Shown here in pieces: positions 1 to 7,922 of a DNA stretch of 64,000 nucleotides (positions within the stretch are counted from its first letter, which is position 1; the number at the start of each line of letters is the position of its first letter). Both the position numbers and the translations under genes were made by a program. The DNA comes from Deltaproteobacteria bacterium (GTDB lineage Bacteria; Desulfobacterota; Desulfuromonadia; Geobacterales; Pseudopelobacteraceae). The stretch covers positions 51,166 through 115,165 of the forward strand of contig JAJZRX010000004.1 of NCBI GenBank assembly GCA_021850095.1, written 5' to 3'. The notes below the pieces were generated by a model, which made no database searches, had not been told where the DNA came from, and saw only the letters and a program-made list of their open reading frames with translations.

Positions 1-377
1 AGCGCGGTTCCCATTTCAGGAGCCGGCTTGATCTGCTCCGGATTGAGGGCCACCACATCGGAGACGCCGTCCACCACCATGCCGATGATTCGCCCCAATA
101 CATTCATGATGATGACCACCGTGAATTCATGATAGGTGGGCTCGCCGACCTTGAACTTGATCCGCATATCCACGATCGGCACGATCACGCCCCGCAGATT
201 GATGACCCCCTTGATGAATTCCGGCGCGTTGGCGATATGCGTGACCACGTCATAACCGCGAATTTCCTGGACCTTTAGGATGTCAATACCGTACTCTTCC
301 GTGCCCAGGGTGAAGGTAAGATACTCGGCAACCGTGCCGATCCCGCCCCTGTCACTATGTTCCTGACCTGTCTGCAT
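1..377 (-). CDS. cheW: CheW-family chemotaxis adaptor (3' end outside the window)
   Basis: This is the N-terminal ~125 residues of a CheW coupling protein, which links chemoreceptors to the CheA kinase in cytoplasmic arrays. The translation shows the typical order of CheW beta-strand motifs: [20 protein letters not shown], then [13 protein letters not shown], then a VVDGVSDV segment. The ATG at 377 has a strong GGAGGT ribosome site about 9 nt upstream. It lies 37 bp after cheA on the same strand, so the two are probably co-transcribed. The C-terminus runs off the window edge. Family assignment is firm; the cognate receptor is not visible. Confidence 0.9.
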   Translation of the reverse strand, partial: MQTGQEHSDRGGIGTVAEYLTFTLGTEEYGIDILKVQEIRGYDVVTHIANAPEFIKGVINLRGVIVPIVDMRIKFKVGEPTYHEFTVVIIMNVLGRIIGMVVDGVSDVVALNPEQIKPAPEMGTA

Positions 378-414
378 AATCTGAACTACCTCCGTTACCT
401 GTGGTATGTAATCT

Positions 415-2541
415 TTAGTTCCGGTTGCGCATCTGCAGCAAAGAAGTGACGTCCAGAATCAGGGCCACCCGCCCGTCGCCGAGAATCGTGGCCCCGGCGG
501 TGCCGTCCACCTTGCGGTAATTGGTTTCGATGCTCTTGATCACGACCTGATGCTCATCCAGCAGCGCATCCACCAGGACAGCCGCCTTTTCTCCATCCAC
601 ATCGATCAGAACCAGAATCCCCTTTTCCGGATCCGTCACCCGCGCCGGCAGATTGAACAGTTCGTACAAGGGGATGATCGGGATGTAGTCGCCGCGCACC
701 AGGACGACACTTTTGCCGTTGACCGTCTTCAGGCTGGCGGAGTTGGGCTGGAGTGACTCGATGATCGAATTGAGCGGAACAATGAACTTCTCGTCGCCGA
801 CGGCAACCGACAGCCCGTCCAGAATGGCCAGCGTCAGCGGCAGACTGATCGTGACCCGCGTGCCCTGACCCGGCTGGGAGACAATCGCGACCTTGCCGCT
901 CATCGACTGCACATTGCGCAGCACGACATCCATACCGACACCGCGTCCGGAGATGTCCGTGACCGCCTCGGCCGTGGAAAAACCGGGAGCGAAGATCAGC
1001 TGCCAGACTTCCTCATCGCTCATGCTGTCGGAAGACGGGATACCGCGCTCGGCCGCCTTGGCCAGAATCTTTTCACGATTCAGGCCGGCTCCGTCATCAA
1101 TGACGTCGATCACAATCCGGCCGCCGGTTTGGGATGCACGCAGGGTTATGGTTCCGCCCGGCTCTTTCCCGGCGGCAATCCTGGCCGCCGGTGTTTCCAG
1201 GGCGTGATCCAGACAGTTGCGCACCAGGTGGGTCAGCGGATCGCTGATTTTTTCGATCAGTCCCTTGTCCAGCTCGGTGGTGTCTCCGATCGTTTTCAGC
1301 TCCACCTGTTTGCCGAGTTTCGAGGCCAGTTCACGCACCAACCGGGGAAAACGGCTGAAAACGATGCTGATCGGGACCAGGCGGATCGACATGACGCTTT
1401 GCTGCAGATCACGGGTGTTGCGCTCCAGCTGCAGCAGACTGCGGTGCAGGTTCTCGTGCAGCACCGGGTCGAGAGCGGCGGCGGTCTGGGCCAGCATCAG
1501 CTGGGTAATCACCAGTTCTCCGACCTGATTGATCAACTGATCGACCTTGGTGACGCCGACCCGGATCGAAGATTCGGCTTCGCTGCCACGGCGGCCATAG
1601 GCGCCGGGCGCCAATTCGTTCTTATCGTAGGCCCTTCTGCCGGCTGACGGATCAGCCGCGCCGCTGGCCGCCTGCCCAAACGTCTCACCAGGGGTGACGG
1701 CATCGACAACCGCCACTGCCGGCGCTTCGGGAGCGGAAACAGGATTATTGGCGGCGGAGCTTTCCCATATCTCACGAACCTTCAGTTGATCCTCTTCGGC
1801 CACAAATTCAAAAATCTCACGGATATCTGCTTCGCTGGACGCTGTCACCAGGGTCATGCGCCAACAGCAGAAACAGCTTTCCGGATCGAGTTCGCTGAAA
1901 TCGAGGTTGGCGGGCAGTTCGGCTGCCACGGTCAGCTCGCCCAGTTCCTCCAGCTCGGCAAACAGGCTCTCCAGACGGGTACCCCGCTTGAAGATGTCCG
2001 GATCCGGCCTGAATTCCAGCTCGAAGCAATGACAATCCGGGCTTGAAGCGGCGGATTCCGGCTGGAGCGGCAGCTCTTCGGCAATAGCGGCTATTGAATC
2101 GCCCGCTTCAGGAGCTGTGGCAACGGCACCCGAATCGATCACCTGCTGCAGCTTGCCGCGAATCCGGTCGATGGCTTCCTGGCTCACATCCGCGCCGTCA
2201 CGGTGTCCGGCCAACTGCATCGAGATCACGTCGCCGGCTTCCAGAAACAGATCCACCATGGCCGGGCTGAAGGGAATTTCGCGGTTGCGGATGCGATCAA
2301 GCAGTGATTCCAGCACATGGGTAACCACGGTCATATCCTGGAAACCGAAGATCCCCGCCCCCCCTTTGATCGAATGCGCGGCCCGGAAAATGGCGTTGAG
2401 CTGTTCGTCGTCAGGTCCCGCATCATCAAGCGAAACGAGAATCTGCTCCATCTCGGCCAGGTGTTCGGCGCACTCCTCGAAAAAGACCTGGTTGAACTGG
2501 TTCAGATCGATGCTTTTATTGTCTTGTCCTGATTGGGTCAT
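415..2541 (-). CDS. cheA: Chemotaxis histidine kinase CheA
   Basis: 708-residue CheA. The P1 (HPt) domain carries phospho-acceptor His56 in [15 protein letters not shown] middle domain at about 170-265 contains an acidic [12 protein letters not shown] motif seen in some CheA proteins. P3 dimerisation ([13 protein letters not shown]) follows, then the HATPase with an N-box ([12 protein letters not shown]) and glycine boxes ([15 protein letters not shown]), then a C-terminal CheW-like domain from about 570. The kinase phosphorylates a CheY-type regulator; no CheY, CheR or CheB is directly adjacent in the visible part. It follows two STAS genes, which is unusual and suggests a non-motility output. 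The operon probably starts at the sigma-54-like promoter near 3278. Confidence 0.95.
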   Translation of the reverse strand: MTQSGQDNKSIDLNQFNQVFFEECAEHLAEMEQILVSLDDAGPDDEQLNAIFRAAHSIKGGAGIFGFQDMTVVTHVLESLLDRIRNREIPFSPAMVDLFLEAGDVISMQLAGHRDGADVSQEAIDRIRGKLQQVIDSGAVATAPEAGDSIAAIAEELPLQPESAASSPDCHCFELEFRPDPDIFKRGTRLESLFAELEELGELTVAAELPANLDFSELDPESCFCCWRMTLVTASSEADIREIFEFVAEEDQLKVREIWESSAANNPVSAPEAPAVAVVDAVTPGETFGQAASGAADPSAGRRAYDKNELAPGAYGRRGSEAESSIRVGVTKVDQLINQVGELVITQLMLAQTAAALDPVLHENLHRSLLQLERNTRDLQQSVMSIRLVPISIVFSRFPRLVRELASKLGKQVELKTIGDTTELDKGLIEKISDPLTHLVRNCLDHALETPAARIAAGKEPGGTITLRASQTGGRIVIDVIDDGAGLNREKILAKAAERGIPSSDSMSDEEVWQLIFAPGFSTAEAVTDISGRGVGMDVVLRNVQSMSGKVAIVSQPGQGTRVTISLPLTLAILDGLSVAVGDEKFIVPLNSIIESLQPNSASLKTVNGKSVVLVRGDYIPIIPLYELFNLPARVTDPEKGILVLIDVDGEKAAVLVDALLDEHQVVIKSIETNYRKVDGTAGATILGDGRVALILDVTSLLQMRNRN

Positions 2542-2559
2542 GCCGGTTTCCTTGGAGGA

Positions 2560-2898
2560 TCAGAGAGGTAGATTCAATTCGCGTTCAAAACCCAAAAACT
2601 GGATTCTGGATCTGAAAGCATCGGATATGTTGGTCAGCTGCGCTTCGATGCCGTTATGTCTCAGGTTACGGATAAATTGTGCCAGAAGCTGGCAACCGCA
2701 GGCGTCGAAATCGGTGACGTCCGCCAGGTCGATTTCCGGGACGCCGCCCGAAGAACCGGCCTGACATTCACCACAGGCATCGGAACCGGCCAGACGTTCG
2801 AAATACTGCACCAGCTGTGGGAACTTTTCCGTTATGCCGCTCATGGACCAGTCGCCGGACAGACTTATTTTTAAAACTTCCTGTGTTTCGGAAATCAT
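2560..2898 (-). CDS. STAS-domain protein (anti-anti-sigma-like)
   Basis: 112-residue single-domain protein starting MISETQEVLKISL. The core EIDLADVTDFDACGCQLLAQF matches the STAS hairpin where anti-sigma antagonists carry a phosphorylatable Ser/Thr before a Cys/Gly; here the sequence is DFDACG, so that residue is not a clear Ser. I chose the ATG at 2898 because AAGGAG sits just upstream; an upstream ATG at 2928 would overlap the preceding gene. It contains a Cys-rich DACGEC segment near residue 50. STAS proteins of this form beside CheA often act as signalling scaffolds or phospho-targets. The exact role here is unknown. Confidence 0.75.
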   Translation of the reverse strand: MISETQEVLKISLSGDWSMSGITEKFPQLVQYFERLAGSDACGECQAGSSGGVPEIDLADVTDFDACGCQLLAQFIRNLRHNGIEAQLTNISDAFRSRIQFLGFERELNLPL

Positions 2899-2924
2899 GG
2901 CATCTCCTTGCGCCGTGATGGGAA

Positions 2925-3236
2925 TCATGCGAAAAACCGTTTGACGACAGACGCATCCTGATGAATGACCACCGGATGGAAGCGGTGCTTTTCAAGATGC
3001 CGGAGCCAAAGGGCCAGAACACAGTAACCGCTCTCATCAATGGTGGTGACGCCATTCAGATCAATTTCGGTGACAATCCGCCCTTCGGGGTTGACGGCGA
3101 CATAATGCAGGGCCCGATCGGAAATCCGCAGCGATTGCAATGCAATCATCTGCAGGTGAGCAGCCACGGTGCCGACAGTCCAGTCCCCATCCACCCGAAC
3201 AGAATACGTGCCGTTGTCATTCCAGTTGCAATCCAT
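2925..3236 (-). CDS. STAS-domain protein, first gene of the che operon
   Basis: 103-residue protein. The N-terminus MDCNWNDNGTYSVRVDGDWT leads into a STAS fold, with the conserved region EIDLNGVTTIDESGYCVLAL aligning to the anti-anti-sigma motif (IDESG: possible phosphoserine in ESG). It resembles the next gene in organisation and is probably its paralogue. The ATG at 3236 has a GGAGG site 5-6 nt upstream and lies about 30 nt from the predicted start of the sigma-54 transcript. Gap to the second STAS gene is 26 bp. Putative function: phospho-switch partner in the CheA pathway; not demonstrated by sequence. Confidence 0.75.
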   Translation of the reverse strand: MDCNWNDNGTYSVRVDGDWTVGTVAAHLQMIALQSLRISDRALHYVAVNPEGRIVTEIDLNGVTTIDESGYCVLALWLRHLEKHRFHPVVIHQDASVVKRFFA

Positions 3237-3277
3237 GATGTCCTCCGCTTTACACCATTTTGATTTGCGGCTTATGG

Positions 3278-3293
3278 AGCAGAGTACATGCCA
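3278..3293 (-). promoter_or_regulatory. Candidate sigma-54 (-24/-12) promoter of the STAS-STAS-cheA-cheW operon
   Basis: On the minus strand the sequence is TGGCATGTACTCTGCT. It agrees with the -24/-12 consensus TGGCACR-N4-TTGCW at all but two positions, and the invariant GG and GC are exactly 10 nt apart. It would start transcription near 3266, giving a leader of about 30 nt with a GGAGG site before the ATG at 3236. The gene immediately upstream encodes a sigma-54 activator, which supports the call. Confidence 0.65.
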
Positions 3294-3429
3294 AAACAGA
3301 CAGTTGTTTTTATTTCATTATTACAGATAGTTACATCCAGGCCTGCAGTGGAGGGGGTGCGACGGGAGGTGACATGCCAGCAGCACGCTTAAAGTCAACT
3401 AGTTGGTATAATTTGTTTTTTCAGAGGCG

Positions 3430-3457
3430 GACAAAAGTTGCAGCTGCAACTTTTGTC
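3430..3457. promoter_or_regulatory. 28-bp perfect palindrome, candidate enhancer site
   Basis: GACAAAAGTTGCAG is followed directly by its exact reverse complement, with no spacer. There is no T-run after it on either strand, so it is unlikely to be a terminator. It sits about 165-190 bp upstream of the predicted sigma-54 start, the usual distance for an upstream activating sequence bound by a dimeric Fis-type HTH activator such as the one encoded at 3486-4895. Confidence 0.6.
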
Positions 3458-3485
3458 GCAGGTCTATGGCGGGCTTATTTTGATT

Positions 3486-4895
3486 TTAGTGTTCTGAACG
3501 GGACAGCCGCTTGTTGAGGGCCTGGCGGCTGATGCCCAGATAGGCGGCCGCCAGACGCTGATTGTTACCGGACAGGCGCAGCGCTTCGGCAATCAGCAGA
3601 TCTTCGCTTTCCTTCAACGTTGGAAATTTTCCGCGCAACGGGCAGACCGGGCAACGTTCCGTAACATCAATGGCAACGGCCGAAACCGCCAACTTGCCGC
3701 CGATCTCCTCGGCAAATGATTCCAGCGCGAGAATCCGTCCGGAGTTGCGGGCCACGGCGTCGTGGATCATCGCCTCCAGTTCACGGATGTTACCGGGAAA
3801 GAGGTAGGCCGCCAGATAGCGGCCCAGTTCAGGCGGCGCGACCGGCCGGGGCTTGCCCAGACTGGCGGCGGCTTTTTCAATAAAATGATCCACCAGCAGC
3901 GGTATATCCTCGCGCCGTTCCCGAAGCGGCGGCAACGCCACCTGATGGGCGCAGAGCCGGTAATACAGATCGGCCCGGAAACTGCCGTTCTCCATACGTT
4001 CCTTGAGATCGGCATGGGTGGCAGCCACAATCCGGGCATCGCTTTTGGAAGCCGTATCGCTCCCCAGCGGCAGATATTCACCCTCCTGCAGCAGCCGCAG
4101 CAGCTTGACCTGCGATGAAAGCGACAGATCGCCGATTTCATCCAGAAAGAGCGTGCCGCCGGCCGCCTGGCGGATCAAACCTTCGCGAGCCCGCTCGGCG
4201 CCGGTAAAAGCACCCCGCTGATGCCCGAAAAGCGTGTCGCTGAAGATCGTATCATCCAACCCGGCCAGATTGACCGCCACAAACCGGCCGCTGCGGCCGC
4301 TCAACTCATGCACGGAACGGGCGACCAGCTCCTTGCCGGTGCCGGTTTCGCCGGTTATCAGCATCGGCTGGCGGGAAGGCGCCACCGATTCGAGATACAG
4401 GAAAATGTTACGCATGCGCTGCGAAACGGTAACGATTCCACTGAAGGCGGACTCATTCCCAAGCTTCCCCTCGGCGAGAGAACGCTGCAGCTGATCCAGC
4501 TGACGGCGCGTACAGGCCAGTTCATAACTGTTGCGCACCGTTGCGGCCAGGCGCTCCCGCTCCACCGGTTTGACCAGATAATCGTCGGCGCCGGCCTGGA
4601 TGCAAGCCACCGCCGTTTCCAGATCATTGACCGCCGTCAGCATGACGACCGCAATATCCGGATGAGTCGCTTTGATCTGCTTCAGCAGTTCTCCGCCGGT
4701 AAGGTACGGCATGGTCATATCCAGCAGCACCAGCGCCACCGGCTGTTCCGCCAGCATCCCCATCACCAGGCGGCTGTCGGACTGGGTCAGTACATTGCTG
4801 AATCCGGCCCGACGCAGGATCAGCCGGCTGCTGAACAGTAATTCCTCCTCATCGTCCACCAGCAGGATGGCCGGAGTGATAGTTTTGGAATTCAT
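3486..4895 (-). CDS. Sigma-54-dependent response regulator (NtrC family)
   Basis: 469 residues. The receiver domain has VDDEEE near residue 13 and phospho-acceptor Asp59 in LVLLDMTMP. The AAA+ domain has Walker A GETGTGKE, the sigma-54 contact loop GAFTGAE, Walker B LFLDEIGDL and arginine-finger region PLRERREDIP. The Fis-type HTH is at the C-terminus (NNQRLAAAYLGISRQALNKR). Between AAA+ and HTH there is a CPVCPLRGKFP segment with two close cysteines. The start overlaps the histidine-kinase stop by 4 bp, so the two form a two-component pair. Likely target: the downstream STAS/cheA operon, by way of the palindrome at 3430. Confidence 0.93.
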   Translation of the reverse strand: MNSKTITPAILLVDDEEELLFSSRLILRRAGFSNVLTQSDSRLVMGMLAEQPVALVLLDMTMPYLTGGELLKQIKATHPDIAVVMLTAVNDLETAVACIQAGADDYLVKPVERERLAATVRNSYELACTRRQLDQLQRSLAEGKLGNESAFSGIVTVSQRMRNIFLYLESVAPSRQPMLITGETGTGKELVARSVHELSGRSGRFVAVNLAGLDDTIFSDTLFGHQRGAFTGAERAREGLIRQAAGGTLFLDEIGDLSLSSQVKLLRLLQEGEYLPLGSDTASKSDARIVAATHADLKERMENGSFRADLYYRLCAHQVALPPLRERREDIPLLVDHFIEKAAASLGKPRPVAPPELGRYLAAYLFPGNIRELEAMIHDAVARNSGRILALESFAEEIGGKLAVSAVAIDVTERCPVCPLRGKFPTLKESEDLLIAEALRLSGNNQRLAAAYLGISRQALNKRLSRSEH

Positions 4896-6142
4896 GCGCC
4901 GCCTCCCTGTTTCAGAGCCGTCTTCAGCCTGACGACAGCCCGCGTCCCCCGCCCCGCTTCGCTTTCAAAAGTCAATGTCCCGCCATGCTCCTGAATGATG
5001 CTGTCACTGATCGACAACCCCAGGCCGGTGCCGCCGTCCTCGTGACGGGTCGAAAAAAAGGGCTCCTTCAAGCGGTTCAGCGTTTCAGACGACATGCCGC
5101 ACCCTTGATCTGCCACGCTGATGACAACTTCGTTACGCTGAGCATCAAAACCAGTGCTGACACAAATGGCCTGCTGCCGGCTCGAAATTGCCTGCAGTGC
5201 ATTGGTCAGCAGGTTGATCAGCACCTGTTCGATCTGCTGCGAAACCCCGGCCACCAACGGCAGTTCATCGGCCAGGTCCATGCTGAAAGCGTCCGTAGAC
5301 CGGCGGATGTGATGATCCAAAAGCGCCACAGCGTTTGCAACCGCCCGGTTGACACAAAAACCGGACTCACCGGCAGCGGATACCGGCCGAGCGTATTGCT
5401 TCAGCTGACTGACAATCGTACTGATCCGGCGTGAGCCGTCCGACAAACCGTTCAGCAACCGGGCGGTGGTGGCCGGTATTTCAGCAAAGGGCAGTCCGCC
5501 CAGCGTAAAACCGGGATGTTTCCCGGCATATTCGGCCAGCACCGGCAGGGCCTCGTTCCAGATTTCGGTCAGAAGATCGCTGTTGAAGGCAATGTAGTTG
5601 TTGGGGTTGTTGATCTCGTGGGCGACTCCCGAAGCCAGCCGGCCGATGGAGGCCATCTTGTGGGCCTGGATCAGGCGGCTTTGGGAAGCCTGCACCTGAC
5701 GGGTCCGCTCCTCGACCAGTTTTTCCAGATTCTGCTGGTAAGCACGGTTTTCCAGTAGCAGGCGGGCCCGGTCAAGCACCCGCTCCAGGGTGATTTTCAG
5801 CTCTTCAAAGTTCATGATCGGCTTGCTGACATAATCCCAGGCACCCAGATTGAGGGCCCGGACCGCCTCATCCAGCGCACCCAATCCGGATACGACAACA
5901 ATCGGCGTAAAGGGCGCTTCAGCCCGAACGGCCTCCAGCAGACCGAAACCGTCCAGCACCGGCATGCGCAGATCGGTCAGAACAACGTCCGGCATTTCCC
6001 GCCGAAACACTTCCAGCCCTTCCCGGCCGTTTTCCGCCGCAAGCACCCGATAGCCCACATCTTCCAGATAGGCGGCCATCGAATCACGGACGTAATATTC
6101 GTCATCAATGACCAGGACCGTTTGGGGAGCCGTATGATCCAT
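4892..6142 (-). CDS. Hybrid sensor histidine kinase with N-terminal receiver
   Basis: 416 residues with no membrane segment. An N-terminal receiver (Asp57 in VVLTDLRMP) is joined by a coiled-coil (about 130-165) to a HisKA domain with the H-box SGVAHEINNPNNYI. A HATPase_c domain follows, with the N-box region QIEQVLINLLTNALQA, DQGCGM and GTGLGLSIS. This receiver-kinase order is typical of cytoplasmic kinases that take input from another phosphotransfer source. It is translationally coupled to the NtrC-type regulator. The CheA-type output downstream hints at a phospho-cascade feeding a chemosensory array; that is inference. Confidence 0.9.
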   Translation of the reverse strand: MDHTAPQTVLVIDDEYYVRDSMAAYLEDVGYRVLAAENGREGLEVFRREMPDVVLTDLRMPVLDGFGLLEAVRAEAPFTPIVVVSGLGALDEAVRALNLGAWDYVSKPIMNFEELKITLERVLDRARLLLENRAYQQNLEKLVEERTRQVQASQSRLIQAHKMASIGRLASGVAHEINNPNNYIAFNSDLLTEIWNEALPVLAEYAGKHPGFTLGGLPFAEIPATTARLLNGLSDGSRRISTIVSQLKQYARPVSAAGESGFCVNRAVANAVALLDHHIRRSTDAFSMDLADELPLVAGVSQQIEQVLINLLTNALQAISSRQQAICVSTGFDAQRNEVVISVADQGCGMSSETLNRLKEPFFSTRHEDGGTGLGLSISDSIIQEHGGTLTFESEAGRGTRAVVRLKTALKQGGGA

Positions 6143-6204
6143 TACAACGCCTCGCTAGCAGTTAGTAAAAGGTTGCCCGAAATCCGAACCCATGCCCGAC
6201 AAAT

Positions 6205-6537
6205 TTAATGGAAAATCTCTTCAAGGTCGCTCATATCCCACAGAGTGTCACGCCAGTTACTGATTGTGCCTCTGTCCTGGCATTTCGGACATATCCAGAA
6301 AATGTCATCAGATTCCGGGTCAATCCAGCAGGCTATGCTTTCCTTGCATGGTTTTCTGTTCGGTTTCCTACGACACAGAACCTGATATCCCAACGGATTA
6401 TCTACGTCAGGATGTGAAGCCAACATTACAATGGCGGCAAAATATTCTGCAAGTTTCCGTGCTTGGAGTGGCTCGACAATCATCTCGCCGTTGTCGTCAA
6501 GGAAATGGGTTATGTCCGTTACCCAGGTATCTGCCAT
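6205..6537 (-). CDS. Hypothetical protein with a zinc-ribbon-like C-terminus
   Basis: 110 residues, no recognised family. The C-terminal half has CWIDPESDDIFWICPKCQD, with Cys pairs that could bind a metal, and an earlier CRRKPNRKPC segment. The N-terminus (MADTWVTDITHFLDDNG) is acidic. GGAAGG precedes the ATG at 6537. The start codon overlaps the stop of a tiny ORF (TAATG), indicating translational coupling. It sits in a lower-GC patch beside a toxin-antitoxin pair, so it is probably accessory and recently acquired. Confidence 0.6.
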   Translation of the reverse strand: MADTWVTDITHFLDDNGEMIVEPLQARKLAEYFAAIVMLASHPDVDNPLGYQVLCRRKPNRKPCKESIACWIDPESDDIFWICPKCQDRGTISNWRDTLWDMSDLEEIFH

Positions 6538-6617
6538 TACATCCTTCCCGCTGCCAGAAACTCGGCAACCTTCTTCTTTGGAATTTTACCCAATTCCCGA
6601 ATGGAACGGCCATGCAT
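6537..6617 (-). CDS. Small ORF coupled to the zinc-ribbon-like protein
   Basis: 26 codons starting MHGRSIRELGKIPKKKVAEF and ending in TAA, whose last A is the first base of the next gene's ATG. The composition is basic and helical, not random-looking. The same frame stays open upstream without a good ATG (it reads ..GLQPARKPGRS), so the true start may be further upstream or the gene may be a frameshifted remnant. No family recognised. Confidence 0.4.
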   Translation of the reverse strand: MHGRSIRELGKIPKKKVAEFLAAGRM

Positions 6618-6692
6618 TGACCTGCCAGGTTTTCGGGCAGGTTGTAAGCCTTGTTGGGCATTGTTTTTTTCTGTGGGCTGAATGAAAAGGAT

Positions 6693-7046
6693 TTAACCGG
6701 CATTTATTCTTTTTGCACGTTTGGTTTGATGCGGTGTTTGTCCCTCTGCTTTTCTTGATGCCATTTCACGGACTAATCGTAACTCCAGTCGGCATCCAAG
6801 AGCGTGAGCGTATTTTTCCAGCGTCGCTATTGATGGGGAATGTTTCCCTCGCCCGGATTCAAGGCGGGCTATTGCAGATTGAGTAGTGCCGATGCGCTCC
6901 GCCACTTCAGCTTGTGTGACACCGGCGGCGGCACGAGCCTTGAGAAATTCGTCGAGAAATCTGAATTCTTCGTCCAGTCGATCATATTCAGTTTTTACGT
7001 CTGCCCTTTCAAGGGCGCGGGCTTTAAGTTCTTTGTGAGTGAGCAT
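6693..7046 (-). CDS. higA: XRE-family antitoxin (HigA-like)
   Basis: 117 residues with a central helix-turn-helix (about 45-100: GVTQAEVAERIGTTQSAIARLESG, given here in parts GVTQAEVAERIG and TTQSAIARLESG). The N-terminal helical part (EEFRFLDEFLKARAAAG) and basic tail are typical of HigA-type antitoxins that follow their toxin. It overlaps the toxin gene by 23 bp. Expected role: neutralise the RelE-like toxin and repress the shared promoter at 7372-7400. Confidence 0.85.
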   Translation of the reverse strand: MLTHKELKARALERADVKTEYDRLDEEFRFLDEFLKARAAAGVTQAEVAERIGTTQSAIARLESGRGKHSPSIATLEKYAHALGCRLELRLVREMASRKAEGQTPHQTKRAKRINAG

Positions 7047-7365
7047 TTTTGTACTCCTTCATTCTCCGTTGTGCGGTTGCAAGTTCTCTTGGCGGGGTTT
7101 TGTCTGTCTTTTTTACAAATTGATGCAACATTACAATCTTTCGGCCAACCATGGTACAGTAGAAAACGCGTGCGATTCCTTCTGCTGATTTCAGCCTCAA
7201 CTCGAAAAGACCGTCTCCCATCGCCCTTGTGTGCGGCATACCCAAATCCGGGCCATATTCCTCCATTCTGTCGGTATACCGAAGATAGCGGCCAAGAAAT
7301 CCGGCGGGCATCGCCAGGATTTCCTCTTGAACTGAATCGCTGTAGTAGGTGATTGTCCAATGCAT
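7024..7365 (-). CDS. higB: RelE/HigB-type toxin (phage Gp49-like family)
   Basis: 113 residues. The pattern LGMPHTRAMGDGLFELRLKS followed by ARVFYCTMVGRKIVMLHQF and KKTDKTPPRE matches the HigB/Gp49-like mRNA interferase family, whose members cleave ribosome-bound mRNA. Length is typical. Toxin-first gene order with an XRE antitoxin behind it is the HigBA arrangement. A promoter with an inverted repeat lies directly upstream. I see no truncation. Confidence 0.88.
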   Translation of the reverse strand: MHWTITYYSDSVQEEILAMPAGFLGRYLRYTDRMEEYGPDLGMPHTRAMGDGLFELRLKSAEGIARVFYCTMVGRKIVMLHQFVKKTDKTPPRELATAQRRMKEYKNAHSQRT

Positions 7366-7371
7366 GATTTT

Positions 7372-7400
7372 AATATAGCGTATTTGCTATTTTCAGTCTA
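7372..7400 (-). promoter_or_regulatory. Promoter and operator of the higBA-like pair
   Basis: On the minus strand TAGACT and TATATT are 17 nt apart, a plausible sigma-70 promoter just before the toxin ATG at 7365. An inverted repeat ATAGC-N6-GCTAT (7375-7390) covers the -10 element and spacer, the expected place for the XRE antitoxin to bind for autorepression. Confidence 0.55.
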
Positions 7401-7686
7401 TCTGATTTTGTAATTTCACGGTGCCACTGCGCTTTCGCTCGCTGATTGATGTGTCAATGGCGCGTTTGCCAAGGAGAACTGAAATTTCGTGCAGCACATC
7501 TGGATGGGACAGTTCGTTCCATGTTTTGAATACAAAATGGTCGATTGAGAAGCCGACTTCTCTTCGATGAAATATCCAAAATCCGCGCCGTGCCGCCAAC
7601 GACAACACTGTCGCCTGGAGGCGCAATGCATATGACTTTGCTTGAACAAATGCCTCTTTCATGCGCGATTTATGCTTTACCTTCAT
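7393..7686 (-). CDS. Hypothetical small protein in the toxin-antitoxin patch
   Basis: 97-codon ORF starting MKVKHKSRMKEAFVQAKS. The first half is helical and basic; the second half is FWIFHRREVGFSIDHFVF followed by a polar tail. No family recognised. Its start overlaps the end of another tiny ORF, and its stop lies inside the higBA promoter. Coding status is uncertain; it may be a decayed gene. Confidence 0.3.
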   Translation of the reverse strand: MKVKHKSRMKEAFVQAKSYALRLQATVLSLAARRGFWIFHRREVGFSIDHFVFKTWNELSHPDVLHEISVLLGKRAIDTSISERKRSGTVKLQNQID

Positions 7687-7789
7687 ACTCCTCCCCCGCA
7701 TCATGCACCATCGCCGCATCAGACCCTGCACTTGGCAGAGCTTTGATCGCCTCGGGAAAACGATCAAGGATACGCAGTAGATTATCCAT
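7670..7789 (-). CDS. Hypothetical 39-residue ORF
   Basis: Starts MDNLLRILDRFPEAIKALPS and ends GEEYEGKA. It is acidic with an amphipathic N-terminal helix and overlaps the next small ORF by 17 bp, like a small two-gene unit. Upstream ribosome site is weak (GGGGAA). Function unknown; could be the remnant of an antitoxin-like gene, but nothing proves this. Confidence 0.3.
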   Translation of the reverse strand: MDNLLRILDRFPEAIKALPSAGSDAAMVHDAGEEYEGKA

Positions 7790-7830
7790 GGCCCGAGATT
7801 CCCCTGGCGGGGCAATCCGATGTGCGGGCT

Positions 7831-7870
7831 AAAAAAGAATCCGATAACCGCGTCAGCAGTTACCGGATTC
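7831..7870 (-). terminator. Intrinsic terminator of the PpiC-type gene
   Basis: On the minus strand a 12-bp stem (GAATCCGGTAAC / GTTATCGGATTC, one G-T type mismatch) with a ~9-nt loop is followed by six T. It lies 52 bp after the foldase stop codon. Confidence 0.8.
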
Positions 7871-7922
7871 AATAGTCTATGGCGTGGCAGTTCAGATACG
7901 AACCGTGTCAGCTCTTCAAACT

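Noticed and set aside
3430..3457. Reading the palindrome as a terminator of the NtrC-type gene
   Set aside because: No T-run follows the stem on either strand.
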